DNA from: Sphingomonas insulae
GTDB lineage: Bacteria; Pseudomonadota; Alphaproteobacteria; Sphingomonadales; Sphingomonadaceae
Direction: 5' to 3'
Assembly: GCF_010450875.1 (NCBI RefSeq)
Contig: NZ_CP048419.1
Coordinates: 21,290-85,289 of the forward strand
Length of the DNA stretch: 64,000 bases
Of the stretch, positions 41,021 to 49,454 are shown in pieces; positions within the stretch are counted from its first letter, which is position 1, and the number at the start of each line of letters is the position of its first letter. The translations under genes and the position numbers were made by a program. The notes beneath the pieces were generated by a model, which was not told the origin of the DNA, ran no database searches, and was given only the letters and a program-made list of their open reading frames with translations.

Positions 41021-42460
41021 TCAGTCGCGCTGCACCTGCACGATGCGCCCCGGCGCGCCGTTCACCACCTCCGCAACCGCCAGAAAGCGCCGGGGTGTCG
41101 CGGTGCTGCCCTGAACGATCTGGCGGATCGGACCCGATGCGTTGACGATCGCCGCACCTGCCGGGTTGCTCATGAAGTTCGCAAGCGGCTCTACAGCGCC
41201 GCTGCCGTCCGCATTGGCGGTCAGTACGAGCATGTAAGGCTTCTTGGGCTGCAAACCGGTAACGGCACTCTGCACGACCTGAATGATGCCCTGGTCGAAG
41301 AGGGTGATGCTGCTTGCCGTACCTTTGCCGCCAATCGGCCCCATGGTCAGATGCAGCGCCTTGCCCGCTGTGCCGAGCGGCTGGAGATTGTCGGTGCCGG
41401 GGCCTGTCGGAACTGCGTTCGACACATAGGCGATCGCCTGCGGTGCCTGTCCGACCGGCACGGTAGCGACGACCGTGTTGCCGGCAGTGTCGATCGCGGC
41501 CAGCTCATCGGAATTCTCTAGCCCGACATAAACGCGCCGGCCGTCGCCCGATGGCCAAACACCGTGCGGCATCTTGCCGACCGGAATTGTTGCCACCGGC
41601 GTGAAGTCGGACGTGCGGAACACCTTGACCACATTCTCTCCGCCGACCGTCACATACGCGAACTGCCCCTTGGCCGTGCGGGCGAAATTGACATGGTTCG
41701 TGATAGGCCCGGTATCCAGCACCTTCAGGATCGCGAAGGGTGGCCGAGCATCGAATGCGACCGTCTTGCCGATGTCCTTCAGCGTAAACCACACTTGCTT
41801 GCCGTCCGGCGTCGCGGCGATGTTGGGGCAGAAGGGGCTTGGCTGCGCCACCTGTCCGACCTGCGCGTGGGTCGCGACATCGAACACAGCCAATACCGGA
41901 TTGAACGAAGAGCAGACATAGCCGTACCGGCCATCGGGAGAGAAGATCGTCATGCCCGGACCACCGGGCGTCTTGATGCGCCCCGTCTCCTTGTACGTCG
42001 TGGGGTCGAGCACGGCGATATAATCCTCGCCGCGGACCGTGACCCACACCTCCTTGCCGTCCGGCGTGAAGAACGCCTCGTGCGGACTGCGCCCGACATA
42101 GGTCGTGTGCTTGACGGTGTTGGTGGCGGTGTCGATCCACGACACGGCGTTCGATCCGATCGACACGACCGCCAAGGTCTTCCCGTCCGGCGAGAAGCCC
42201 AGGCCGTGAACCAGCACCTGTCCCTTGTAGAGCGGGGAGAAGTTCATCGGCTGGGGATCGCCGAGTTTGATGACGCCGAGCAGCCGGTTGTCGGCCGGGT
42301 CGGTCACCGACACCGTGTTGGAGAATTGTTCAGACGCATAGACGCGGTCGCGGTGGCTGACGGGCATGTCCTTAGCGTTCCACGGCGCCTGCTGGGCCAT
42401 GGCGAGGCCCGGTGCGGCGCTCATCAGCAAGGCGGCCGAGCGCAGGATGGTCCGGATCAT
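41021..42460 (-). CDS. Exported YVTN/YncE-type beta-propeller protein
   Basis: 479 aa. Signal peptide MIRTILRSAALLMSAAPGLAMAQ, then repeated propeller blades such as SPDGKTLAVVSIGSNAVSWIDTATNTV, TPDGKEVWVTVRGEDYIAVLDPTTYKE, SPDGRYGYVCSSFNPVLAVFD, TPDGKQVWFTLKD. A ~120-residue C-terminal domain (LQPLGTAGKALHLTMGPIGGKG...) follows. Periplasmic propellers of this kind bind partners or metals. One base separates it from the DUF305 stop upstream and one from the sigma start downstream, so the operon is translationally coupled. Confidence 0.83.
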   Translation of the reverse strand: MIRTILRSAALLMSAAPGLAMAQQAPWNAKDMPVSHRDRVYASEQFSNTVSVTDPADNRLLGVIKLGDPQPMNFSPLYKGQVLVHGLGFSPDGKTLAVVSIGSNAVSWIDTATNTVKHTTYVGRSPHEAFFTPDGKEVWVTVRGEDYIAVLDPTTYKETGRIKTPGGPGMTIFSPDGRYGYVCSSFNPVLAVFDVATHAQVGQVAQPSPFCPNIAATPDGKQVWFTLKDIGKTVAFDARPPFAILKVLDTGPITNHVNFARTAKGQFAYVTVGGENVVKVFRTSDFTPVATIPVGKMPHGVWPSGDGRRVYVGLENSDELAAIDTAGNTVVATVPVGQAPQAIAYVSNAVPTGPGTDNLQPLGTAGKALHLTMGPIGGKGTASSITLFDQGIIQVVQSAVTGLQPKKPYMLVLTANADGSGAVEPLANFMSNPAGAAIVNASGPIRQIVQGSTATPRRFLAVAEVVNGAPGRIVQVQRD

Positions 42461-42461
42461 G

Positions 42462-42845
42462 TCAGTGCTCCATAGGGCTATGGTGGCCGCCGCCCTGCGT
42501 CGGGGCTGGCGTCGAAGGCGGTAGCGGCTGGCCGATCGCCAGCTTCATGGCGGCGATCTCCTGCTGCTGATCGATGATGATTTCCTGCGCGATGCGCTTG
42601 AGCTGCTCGTTATGGCCGTAGCGCAGCTCCGCCACCGCCATATCGATGGCACCCTGATGATGCGGAAGCATCATCGCCACGAAGTCGCGGTCGACGTCAC
42701 CGGACGGCTTGACCATCATGCCCGCCATCATCCGGTCCATCGCGACAGACATCATGGTAGCGTAGCCATCGGCGGGGGCGGCCGCGACTGCGCCGGTAAG
42801 TAGGGCCGAAGCCGTCAGACCCAGCATCCAATCTCGTCTACGCAT
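42462..42845 (-). CDS. DUF305-family periplasmic protein
   Basis: 127 aa from ATG 42845 (GGAGG four bases before). Signal MRRRDWMLGLTASALLTGAVAAA. DUF305 core: FVAMMLPHHQGAIDMAVAEL and IIIDQQQEIAAMK. Many Met and His residues (MMSVAMDRMMAGMMVKP, GGGHHSPMEH); related CopM-like proteins bind copper, so metal or oxidant handling is plausible. First gene of the sigma operon and directly behind the ECF-type promoter. Confidence 0.85.
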   Translation of the reverse strand: MRRRDWMLGLTASALLTGAVAAAPADGYATMMSVAMDRMMAGMMVKPSGDVDRDFVAMMLPHHQGAIDMAVAELRYGHNEQLKRIAQEIIIDQQQEIAAMKLAIGQPLPPSTPAPTQGGGHHSPMEH

Positions 42846-42874
42846 AAGCCTCCAGCGCATCGGTCTCGAAAGCG

Positions 42875-42901
42875 TAGACGATGCTCGTCGGGGTTTATTC
42901 C
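42875..42901 (-). promoter_or_regulatory. ECF-type promoter of the DUF305/sigma operon
   Basis: On the minus strand GGAAT (42901-42897) and CGTCTA (42880-42875) are 16 bp apart, the classical ECF -35 GGAAY / -10 CGTC spacing. It lies 30 bp before the DUF305 start, suggesting autoregulation by the sigma factor encoded in the same operon. Confidence 0.6.
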
Positions 42902-42994
42902 GTGGCCAAAGCCATTTTATCGGTCCTCACCAAAACGATGGTCTCATGCTTCTGCGGTTGGTTGACCGGGTCGCGGTCGGACAGCATATGCGCA

Positions 42995-43066
42995 GGCACG
43001 GCGATGGATTTCCGCCGGGCCATTCGGTCGAACCGCCCTCGCAAGGGCCGATGATTCCTACCAGGC
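42995..43066 (+). ncRNA. Fluoride (crcB) riboswitch
   Basis: The leader of the CLC gene contains GGCGATGG (43000), TTTCCGCC, AACCGCC (43031) and GATGATTCCTACC (43050-43062) in the order and spacing of the crcB/fluoride riboswitch consensus, with a GGGC...GCAAGGGCC pairing. The downstream gene looks like a fluoride-specific CLC and the next encodes a DUF190 remnant, which supports the assignment. It would turn the operon on when fluoride binds. Confidence 0.85.
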
Positions 43067-43090
43067 GCCGCAAGGCAGCAAGGAGGAATC

Positions 43091-44449
43091 GTGCGCGCGA
43101 CATTTCGCAATCTCTATGACCAGTTCAACATGGCAGCGTTCATTCGCGATCGCCGCACCCATGCCACGTCGGTACTGCGGTGGGCTTTGATCCTGGTCCC
43201 GATGGCCGCAGCGGTGGGAACGCTCTGCGCGGCCTTCCTGTGGAGCCTCGACGCCGTAACCCGGCTTCGCTTCGCCTTTCCCTGGCTGCTCTACCTGCTG
43301 CCGATCGGCGGGTTCGTGGTCGGACTGCTCTACCATCTGACAGGGCGCTCGGTCGAAGGCGGCAACAACCTCATCGTCGAGCAAATCCACGAACCGGGGG
43401 GCGGCGTGCCGCTGCGCATGGCTCCGCTCATCTTCTTCGGCACGGTCGTGACACATCTGTTCGGTGGATCGGCGGGGCGTGAAGGCACCGCCGTGCAGTT
43501 GGGCGGCAGTCTTGCCAGCGGGCTTGGACGCGCGCTCAAGCTGGATGCGGAAGCGACGCGCATCCTGCTGATGACCGGCATCGCGGCGGGATTCGGCGCG
43601 GTCTTCGGTACGCCGATTGCGGGCGCGGTCTTTGCACTGGAGGTGCTGGCGATCGGTCGGGTCGAGTATCGCGCGCTGGTGCCATGCCTGGTCGCGGCGC
43701 TGGTCGGTGACTGGACCTGTCTTGCCTGGGGCATTCATCACGGCGTCTACCATGTCGATGCGCTGGTGCCGGTCGACGCGCTGCTCGTCGCCAAGGCCGG
43801 TGTCGCCGGCATTGCCTTCGGTCTGACCGGGCTGACCTTTGCCGAGGCCAATCACGCGCTGGGCGGATGGTTGAAGCGCGTGATCCCCTATGGCCCACTA
43901 CGACCCGTTATCGGCGGGCTGGCCGTGATTGCGCTGGTCTGGCTGTTTGACACTCGAGACTATCTCGGCCTGGGCACGCTCGCCGCGACACCGGACAGCC
44001 TGACCATCGCCAGCTTCTTTGGTCCCGATACGCACTCGTGGAGCTGGGCGCTGAAGCTGCTCTTTACCGTCGTGACCCTGAGCGCGGGCTTCAAGGGGGG
44101 CGAGGTCACGCCGCTGTTCTTTATCGGCGCGGCGCTCGGCAATGCGCTCGCGCCGATGTTCGGAGTACCGTCGGGGCTATTCGCAGCGATCGGCTTCGTC
44201 GCGCTGTTCGCGGGCGCGGCCAACACACCGCTGGCTTGCACGTTCATGGGGATCGAGTTGTTCGGCGCGGCCTATGCGGTGCCGATCGCAGTCGCGTGCT
44301 TCGTCTCCTACCTCTGCTCAGGCCACAACGGCATCTACCTGTCGCAGCGCGTCGCCGTGCCTAAGGTGCCTGCCGCACACCTCACACCCGATGCCACCCT
44401 GCGCGATGCCCGCACGCACCGCGCTTCTCGCCGGCGCACGCGCGCCTGA
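43091..44449 (+). CDS. CLC-family fluoride/proton antiporter (CLC-F)
   Basis: 452 aa, about ten to twelve helices. [14 protein letters not shown] (about residues 133-146) is the anion-gate motif, in the form seen in CLC-F proteins, and [12 protein letters not shown] replaces the GSGIP motif of chloride-type CLCs. [29 protein letters not shown] is the second gate region. Exports fluoride from the cell. GTG start with GGAGGA six bases upstream, 28 bp after the riboswitch core. Confidence 0.88.
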   Translation: MRATFRNLYDQFNMAAFIRDRRTHATSVLRWALILVPMAAAVGTLCAAFLWSLDAVTRLRFAFPWLLYLLPIGGFVVGLLYHLTGRSVEGGNNLIVEQIHEPGGGVPLRMAPLIFFGTVVTHLFGGSAGREGTAVQLGGSLASGLGRALKLDAEATRILLMTGIAAGFGAVFGTPIAGAVFALEVLAIGRVEYRALVPCLVAALVGDWTCLAWGIHHGVYHVDALVPVDALLVAKAGVAGIAFGLTGLTFAEANHALGGWLKRVIPYGPLRPVIGGLAVIALVWLFDTRDYLGLGTLAATPDSLTIASFFGPDTHSWSWALKLLFTVVTLSAGFKGGEVTPLFFIGAALGNALAPMFGVPSGLFAAIGFVALFAGAANTPLACTFMGIELFGAAYAVPIAVACFVSYLCSGHNGIYLSQRVAVPKVPAAHLTPDATLRDARTHRASRRRTRA

Positions 44450-44475
44450 TTCCGCTTCCCACCGAAAGCCATGCC

Positions 44476-44843
44476 ATGCCCGATCGTTTCACCGTTCAGC
44501 ACCGCGAAGTCGGGATGCTACGCATCTATCTGAAGCCCTCCGACAAGATCGGCTCACGTCGCTTCTGGGGGCAAAGCCGCTCTATCGCGAGCTGATCCGG
44601 ACCGCGAAGGCGGACGGCATCATCAACGCCGTCGCGCAACACACCCATTACGGCTTCAGCAATCGCGGCCCGATTCGGGAAAATGGGTCGGAGATTGCCG
44701 ATCCACATCTGACGATCTGCGTAGAGCTGGTCGGTGACCGTGACCAGCTCGACTTATTTTGTCGGCGGCATGGCGATCTGCTTGGCGACAAAGTGATCGT
44801 CTACAAGCAACTGGAGCATTGGACGATCAGGCGCAAAACTTAG
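44476..44843 (+). pseudogene. DUF190-family gene, frameshifted
   Basis: The first frame starts MPDRFTVQHREVGMLRIYLKPSDKIG and stops early at 44596. The next frame continues LTSLLGAKPLYRELIRTAKADGIINAV...HYGFSNRG...SEIADPHLTICVELVGDRDQL...VIVYKQLEHWTI to 44843, which is the rest of a DUF190 protein. The frames meet at about 44550 (ATCGGCTCACG); a base is missing, and a few family residues may be too. DUF190 genes commonly accompany CrcB or CLC-F. Either a real lesion or a sequencing error. Confidence 0.75.
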
Positions 44844-44862
44844 CGAACCAGAGCCTGATCGG

Positions 44863-44928
44863 CGTTCCCGGTTGGAAACGACCAGCAAGATGGCCGAGGC
44901 TTTCCCATTAGGATCGAGTTTCGGGAAG
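44863..44928 (+). repeat. TTCCC/GGGAA extragenic repeat, copy at 44.9 kb
   Basis: CGTTCCCGGTTGGAAACGA, CCAGCAAGATGGCCGAGGC, TTTCCCATTAGGATCG, ending TTTCGGGAAGG. Shares its middle block exactly with the copy at 17.6 kb, 27 kb away at the other end of the accessory region. Confidence 0.75.
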
Positions 44929-44973
44929 GTTTGGATCACAATATAGCCGCGATGTTGTCGTCAATCTTAAGCC

Positions 44974-45927
44974 ATGCAGGCGGGAGAACATAGCTTGGAA
45001 CTACGTATCGTGGCGATAATGGCTCTGGCTCCAACGCTTACGTCGGCTGATCGCGCACCCAGTGAACGCGTCATCACTGGCGAGGGGCTGGTCGAGGTCC
45101 GCGTTAATGAACAGCCTGCCACCCTCCGAATCGACCCCGCTGCTCCCGCTATGCCATTGATCAACCGCAGCGTCGCAGAGAGTGCCCATCTCAAGATGAA
45201 AAGTAGTTGGGGGGTAGGTATAGGCTACGCGATCGGCAACACATCCGTCATGTCTCGCACCCAAGTGGTTCGTCTTGATCTCGGCAATGGCCGCATAAAG
45301 CGACGCGTAGGTTGGACAAGCCGTCCCTTCGCTGCGGTAGCCGATGGCAGCATAGGCCCTGAAGCATTCCCCGAAACGATTATCCGGTTCCAGCTACGTG
45401 ATCCGCGAGTGGGTGCCAAAACAGTTTCGTTCCCAATGGATCGCGATTCAACCGCACTAGGGATATTCGGTAATTTCAGCGCGACATTTGGTCAAATCAA
45501 CGTGGGTGGAGAGCCTATGCGAGTGCGCTTCGATCCATATCATGCACGTTCCCTTGTTACGGCAGGAGCCGGTGCCCGCCTTGCTCGCTCGTATGATGGG
45601 GCGATAACCGGCCAGACGGAGCCAACTGAGATCTTCTTCGGCGTACAACGTCCAGTTCGCACCCTCATCCTAAATCGCCCCCTAGAATTAGGGAGATTAA
45701 TGATCTCATCTCTCGGAATAAGAACGACCGATGACGGGAGCATAAACAGTATCAAAGAGGTTGGTGTGCCAGAGCAGCACGTTGATCCGGACGAGATTGT
45801 AGTCACCGCGAAGGGCAAGAAACGCGATACGAGGCGGGATACGCTATCGTTGGGCAATGACTATCTCGCGCGCTGCTCATCGATCACGTTTGATCGAGGC
45901 GAGAAAGTCATACGACTGACCTGCTAA
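44974..45927 (+). CDS. Hypothetical protein, possibly degenerate aspartyl-protease-like
   Basis: 317 aa. VRVNEQPATLRIDPAAPAMPLINRSVAES looks like the retropepsin-type 'strand + D-x-G' start, but the usual DTGA is DPAA here, so catalysis is doubtful. An internal ILRs segment and a C-terminal DEIVVTAKGKK, a string common in sphingomonad envelope proteins, are the only other landmarks. Signal peptide uncertain. Moderate GC, no partners. Confidence 0.55.
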   Translation: MQAGEHSLELRIVAIMALAPTLTSADRAPSERVITGEGLVEVRVNEQPATLRIDPAAPAMPLINRSVAESAHLKMKSSWGVGIGYAIGNTSVMSRTQVVRLDLGNGRIKRRVGWTSRPFAAVADGSIGPEAFPETIIRFQLRDPRVGAKTVSFPMDRDSTALGIFGNFSATFGQINVGGEPMRVRFDPYHARSLVTAGAGARLARSYDGAITGQTEPTEIFFGVQRPVRTLILNRPLELGRLMISSLGIRTTDDGSINSIKEVGVPEQHVDPDEIVVTAKGKKRDTRRDTLSLGNDYLARCSSITFDRGEKVIRLTC

Positions 45928-46254
45928 TGCAGCTCACGGGTACAAGCTGGGCAGAATCCCTCTTTCCTGAATGGGAAGGATGAACGGGACGGCCCACGCA
46001 ACTTCCGTCTTCCTGAAGCGTCCGGCGGGCCGGCTTTCCCGAAATCTGTTCCCGATTGCGTTTTCCCGAAATGATCCATTGGACATGGGGAAACGGGACT
46101 GCTGCAGGTTGATGGATCGGCCGGTTTCGGGATGCCGCGCCGATCTACAGAACGGCCGGGAATGGGTCGTAAGCTGGCGTCGCCGCCAGTCCGCACAACG
46201 GATTCTTCACACGCGGGCGGTAGCTTCAGCGCATTTTTTTGGGCTGAGGCGAGC
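45928..46254 (+). repeat. Cluster of repeat fragments at the accessory/backbone junction
   Basis: 45961-46098 holds several TTCC/GGGAA units in tandem (CTTTCCTGAATGGGAAGG, CTTTCCCGAAATC, GTTCCCGATTGCG, TTTTCCCGAAATG, GGGGAAACGGGAC). No gene seen. It marks the right end of the region that carries this repeat. Confidence 0.55.
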
Positions 46255-46785
46255 ATGTGGAACGATGACAACGCGATCTATGATGATGGTGAGTGGATCA
46301 CTTGGACCGAGATCAACTCGCATCTCGAACGTCTGGAGTTCGAAGCGAGATATCCTCACCTCAATGTGGAGCTGATCCCGGTCTTCCAAAACCTGCTCGC
46401 AGTCGCCCAAGACTACCATGAACTGACGGGCAGCCACCTGCAGGTTTATGGCGACCTAGGCGAGCTCTACGGTGCCATCGTATACAAGATAAAACTGCAC
46501 AAAAATTACGCCCAGGGCTCTGACGGCAGGCTTGGCAACGATTTTGTCGAGGTCAAGACGATTTCCCCCTTTAAGGGCAGCAACGCTGTTACTCTCAATC
46601 TCAAGCGCAATTTCAGCAAGGTATTGATCGTCAAGGTCGATGAGGACTTCGAGGTCTACGGCAAGCTTATCGATCGAAAGGCGCTTCCCAAAACGAAGGA
46701 TGACAGACTTGTCCTCGACTGGAATGACTTCGAGGGCGATGGCCGACGCGAAGCACGTCTCGCTGGGAGTTGCCTGCTCACATAA
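46255..46785 (+). CDS. PD-(D/E)XK nuclease-like protein (DUF6998-like)
   Basis: 176 aa from ATG 46255. GDLGELYGAIVYKIKLHKNYAQGSDGRLGNDFVEVKTISPFK has the E...GSDG...D-x-V-E-V-K-T pattern of type II restriction-like nucleases (Asp and E-x-K catalytic residues), then NLKRNFSKVLIVKVDEDFEVYGKLIDRKAL. I recall this layout from proteins labelled DUF6998; family name is uncertain. No methyltransferase is adjacent, so it is an orphan; could be part of a defence module or DNA processing. Confidence 0.6.
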   Translation: MWNDDNAIYDDGEWITWTEINSHLERLEFEARYPHLNVELIPVFQNLLAVAQDYHELTGSHLQVYGDLGELYGAIVYKIKLHKNYAQGSDGRLGNDFVEVKTISPFKGSNAVTLNLKRNFSKVLIVKVDEDFEVYGKLIDRKALPKTKDDRLVLDWNDFEGDGRREARLAGSCLLT

Positions 46786-46858
46786 GCTTGGCGAGTGACC
46801 GCTTCGGGCATCGCCGCAGGATCGCCACAGCGACCGTTGTTGGGTCGTTAGCTGCGCT

Positions 46859-46888
46859 GCCGAGGTGTGCCACGTGGCACACCTCGGC
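46859..46888. promoter_or_regulatory. parS-like palindrome, copy 3 (longest)
   Basis: A perfect 30-bp palindrome centred at 46873/46874 with core TGTGCCACGTGGCACA, extended on both sides by GCCGAGG/CCTCGGC. It lies between the convergent nuclease-like gene and the end of the T4SS operon, so it could also work as a bidirectional terminator. Confidence 0.75.
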
Positions 46889-46913
46889 CTGCTTGTTAGG
46901 AAGGGCCGCCAAT

Positions 46914-47651
46914 TTATCGCGATCGGGACTTCTGCAAGACCTGATCCTGCGCCATCTCCCGCACCCGCTGTTCCTGCTTCGCCTTAACCTCAATGCCGGC
47001 GACGGCTTCGCCGCGGCTGATCCGGGCCGCGACCTCCTCCTTGCGCTCCGCCACGAACTCGCGCTGCTTGATATGATCGCTCGGGAAGCGGTCGGCCGCG
47101 ACCACCATTGCGAGCGCCACATGGCTTTGCGCCTTGCGTAGATTGGGGTCCTTTGCGTTCTGAACGTCCGACTGTCGACGAAACCGCTCGGCCAGGTCGG
47201 TCCGCGGCTCCGCTTGTTCCTTGTTGTCGCGAGCCTGATTGGCAGTCCGCGTCGATCGTACTTGGTTGTCGGTATGACCGGCCTGACGAGCCTGCTCGCG
47301 CTCAGCCGCGGCCTTCGTCTTGTCGTCGGGCTTGTAGCTGTCGACCTTGATGCCCTGTGCGGATGCCGCGAGGTAGGCAGCGCGTTGGAACTCGGCGTCG
47401 CCGCTGACCTTGATCGACGTCCACCCGTTTTCTTTGGCGAGGCGGATCAGATCGGGGAGAGAGTCACGATCCTTCGCCTTGATCCGATCGGGGGTGATGG
47501 TCGCGACCGGCTGTTTGTCATGGGCGCTGCGATAGAGCTTGTTCCCGACCCTTAGAAACCGGGAGTCCAGCTCGGGCGGCACTTCCATCGGCCGCCTACG
47601 GCGGGTCTCGCTTTCCTTGCCGGTACCGGCAGCTTCGACATTCTCAACCAT
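46914..47651 (-). CDS. LPD7-domain conjugation-associated protein
   Basis: 245 aa. VPPELDSRFLRVGNKLYRSAHDKQPVATITPDRIKAKDRDSLPDLIRLAKENGWTSIKVSGDAEFQRAAYLAASAQGIKVDSYKP is an LPD7 (large polyvalent protein-associated) domain, found in relaxases and plasmid primases. The C-terminal half is a charged helical region. Last gene of the T4SS operon, 1 bp after the virD4 stop. May assist relaxase or DNA processing; no catalytic motif of its own. Confidence 0.75.
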   Translation of the reverse strand: MVENVEAAGTGKESETRRRRPMEVPPELDSRFLRVGNKLYRSAHDKQPVATITPDRIKAKDRDSLPDLIRLAKENGWTSIKVSGDAEFQRAAYLAASAQGIKVDSYKPDDKTKAAAEREQARQAGHTDNQVRSTRTANQARDNKEQAEPRTDLAERFRRQSDVQNAKDPNLRKAQSHVALAMVVAADRFPSDHIKQREFVAERKEEVAARISRGEAVAGIEVKAKQEQRVREMAQDQVLQKSRSR

Positions 47652-47652
47652 G

Positions 47653-49454
47653 TCACCGCTCCTGTTCGATCACACCAACGACCTCGTTGCCACGTTGCTC
47701 GGCCGACACATCGATCAGCATGTCGGGGTGATCCTGGGTGACGACGCAATCCATCGCGAACGTGAACGGGTCTGGGTCCGTAAGCTGGTCGAACGTCGGC
47801 ATCGTGCAGTCGGGCAGGTCCCCGTCATCGTGCAGCGGGCGCGGGATCGGGGGCACGTCGGGCGCCGGTACGACGCGCGATCGAAAGAGCCTGTCCGCAT
47901 AGTAGCGAATCTTGTCCCCGTGGATCGGCGGGATGCCGCCTCGGAGGAGCAGCAATTCGCTGTCGGGGAACTGCATCAACTCTTGCGGGAGCAGGAGAGC
48001 GCGGCGCTGGTCCGACATGGACTTGGAGCGGTTCGCCAGGATGCCGTGGATCGTGAGCGACTTGGTGACGGACTCCTGCCCGACATAGCCGATGCGCTCG
48101 GATAGCTCGTTCGCGACCCGCAGCTCCTTAGGGGTGAACGCCACCTCAACGCCGCAGTTGGCGACAATCTCATTGGCGACATGCTCGCCATAGACGGCGC
48201 GGAGCTGCGATCGGGACTGGATGACGGGCAAGAGCCGGATGCCGTAGCCGGCAACGTAGGAAAAGGCGCTGGCGATTACCTGCGCGCGGCCGATCCGCGC
48301 AAACTCGTCGAGGATGACGAGGACCTTGAGCGGCGTCGTGGCGCCGGGCAGATCGCGCACGTTCAGGTCGACGAGCTGCTGGAACAGAAGGTTGTAGAGC
48401 GGCGCGACCCGGTCCAACTCATCGGGGGACACGCCGAGATAGATCGACATGCGCTTGGTGCGCAGCTCGCGCAGATCAAAGTCGCACTCCTCCGTTGCGG
48501 CGTCGACGCGCGGGTTGAGCCACAGGCTCAGCTTGGACGTGACGGTCTGGACGATGCCGGCGAACGTGTTGTCCGCCCCCGACGTGAAATCGGCGAGCGC
48601 GTTGCGGCATCCTTGCGACAGATCGAGCGAGCGATCGTCGAGAACACGGCGGAAAAACCCGCGCGTGTCGCCCGTCGTCATCAGCCGATAGATCGAGCCG
48701 ATGGTGAAGGGCTGATCGGCGACCGCGAGATAGGCGCCGACACCGACAAAGGCAGTCCGCGCCGAGTCCGTCCAGAACGGCTCCCCACGCTCCGGGGGCA
48801 CGAACAGCATCGTGGCAATCTTCTGCAGCTCGATCACCACCTGGTCGGGATCGGTGCGGTCGATGTAGCCGAGCGGGTTGTAGCGAGCGGTCCGCCCCCC
48901 GGATCGGTCGGGTTGAACAGGTAGACCGCCTGCCCATATTTTTTGCGGAAGCCGGCCGTGGCGTCCCAGTTCTCACGTTTCACATCGAGGACGACGGCCG
49001 ACTCCTGCCATGACAGGAGGTTCGGAATGACGATGCCGACGCCCTTGCCCGAGCGGGTAGGGGCCTCGACGATGCAATGTTCGCTGCCGCCGAAGGTCAG
49101 GAACTTACCGCCCTTCTTACCCAGGACAATGCCGTCGTCGGCGCGGAAGCCAGCGCGGCGGATTTCGCCTTCCTTCGCGAAGCGGGCGGCGCCGTGCAGG
49201 GGTGGCTTCTGCTTCGCAACCCACCACAGCATCAGGCCAGCGATGATAACGCCGACCAGCGCGCCCCCGGCGAGGGCCTTCAGCACCACTGGATCATGCC
49301 GGTAATACCAGAAGAACGCCGGCATCTTGAGTATGTCGAACTTCGCGCTGGGGAGACCCAGGTAGATCCACGCAACGACCGACGTGATGAGAAAGGCGAC
49401 GAAAATCCCGATCGGGACGCCGAGCGCAAGGATCGCGCTCCTTTTAGGCGGCAT
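47653..49454 (-). pseudogene. virD4: Type IV coupling protein VirD4/TraG, split by frameshift
   Basis: Coupling ATPase that hands the relaxosome to the channel. The first frame (49454 to about 48895) has two membrane helices and Walker A EAPTRSGKGVGIVIPNLL, then runs into YLFNPTDPGGG. The correct continuation RYNPLGYIDRTDPDQVVIELQKIATMLFVPP and Walker B LKVLVILDEFARIGR lie in the next frame to 47653. The shift is at a run of six C (48895-48900; six G on the coding strand); seven would restore one ~600-aa protein. ATG 49454 overlaps virB11 by 11 bp. May be a sequencing error, a slippage site or real inactivation. Confidence 0.85.

Noticed and set aside
41021..42475. Open frames of ~300 aa antisense to the beta-propeller gene and similar long antisense frames elsewhere
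   Set aside because: In high-GC DNA long antisense frames arise by codon bias; translations are His/Arg-rich and lack motifs, while the sense genes are clear.
17614..46098. Accessory repeats as integron attC sites
   Set aside because: The copies lack GTTRRRY/RYYYAAC core boxes, no integron integrase is present, and several modules hold multi-gene operons on both strands. Only the cassette-like layout remains of interest.
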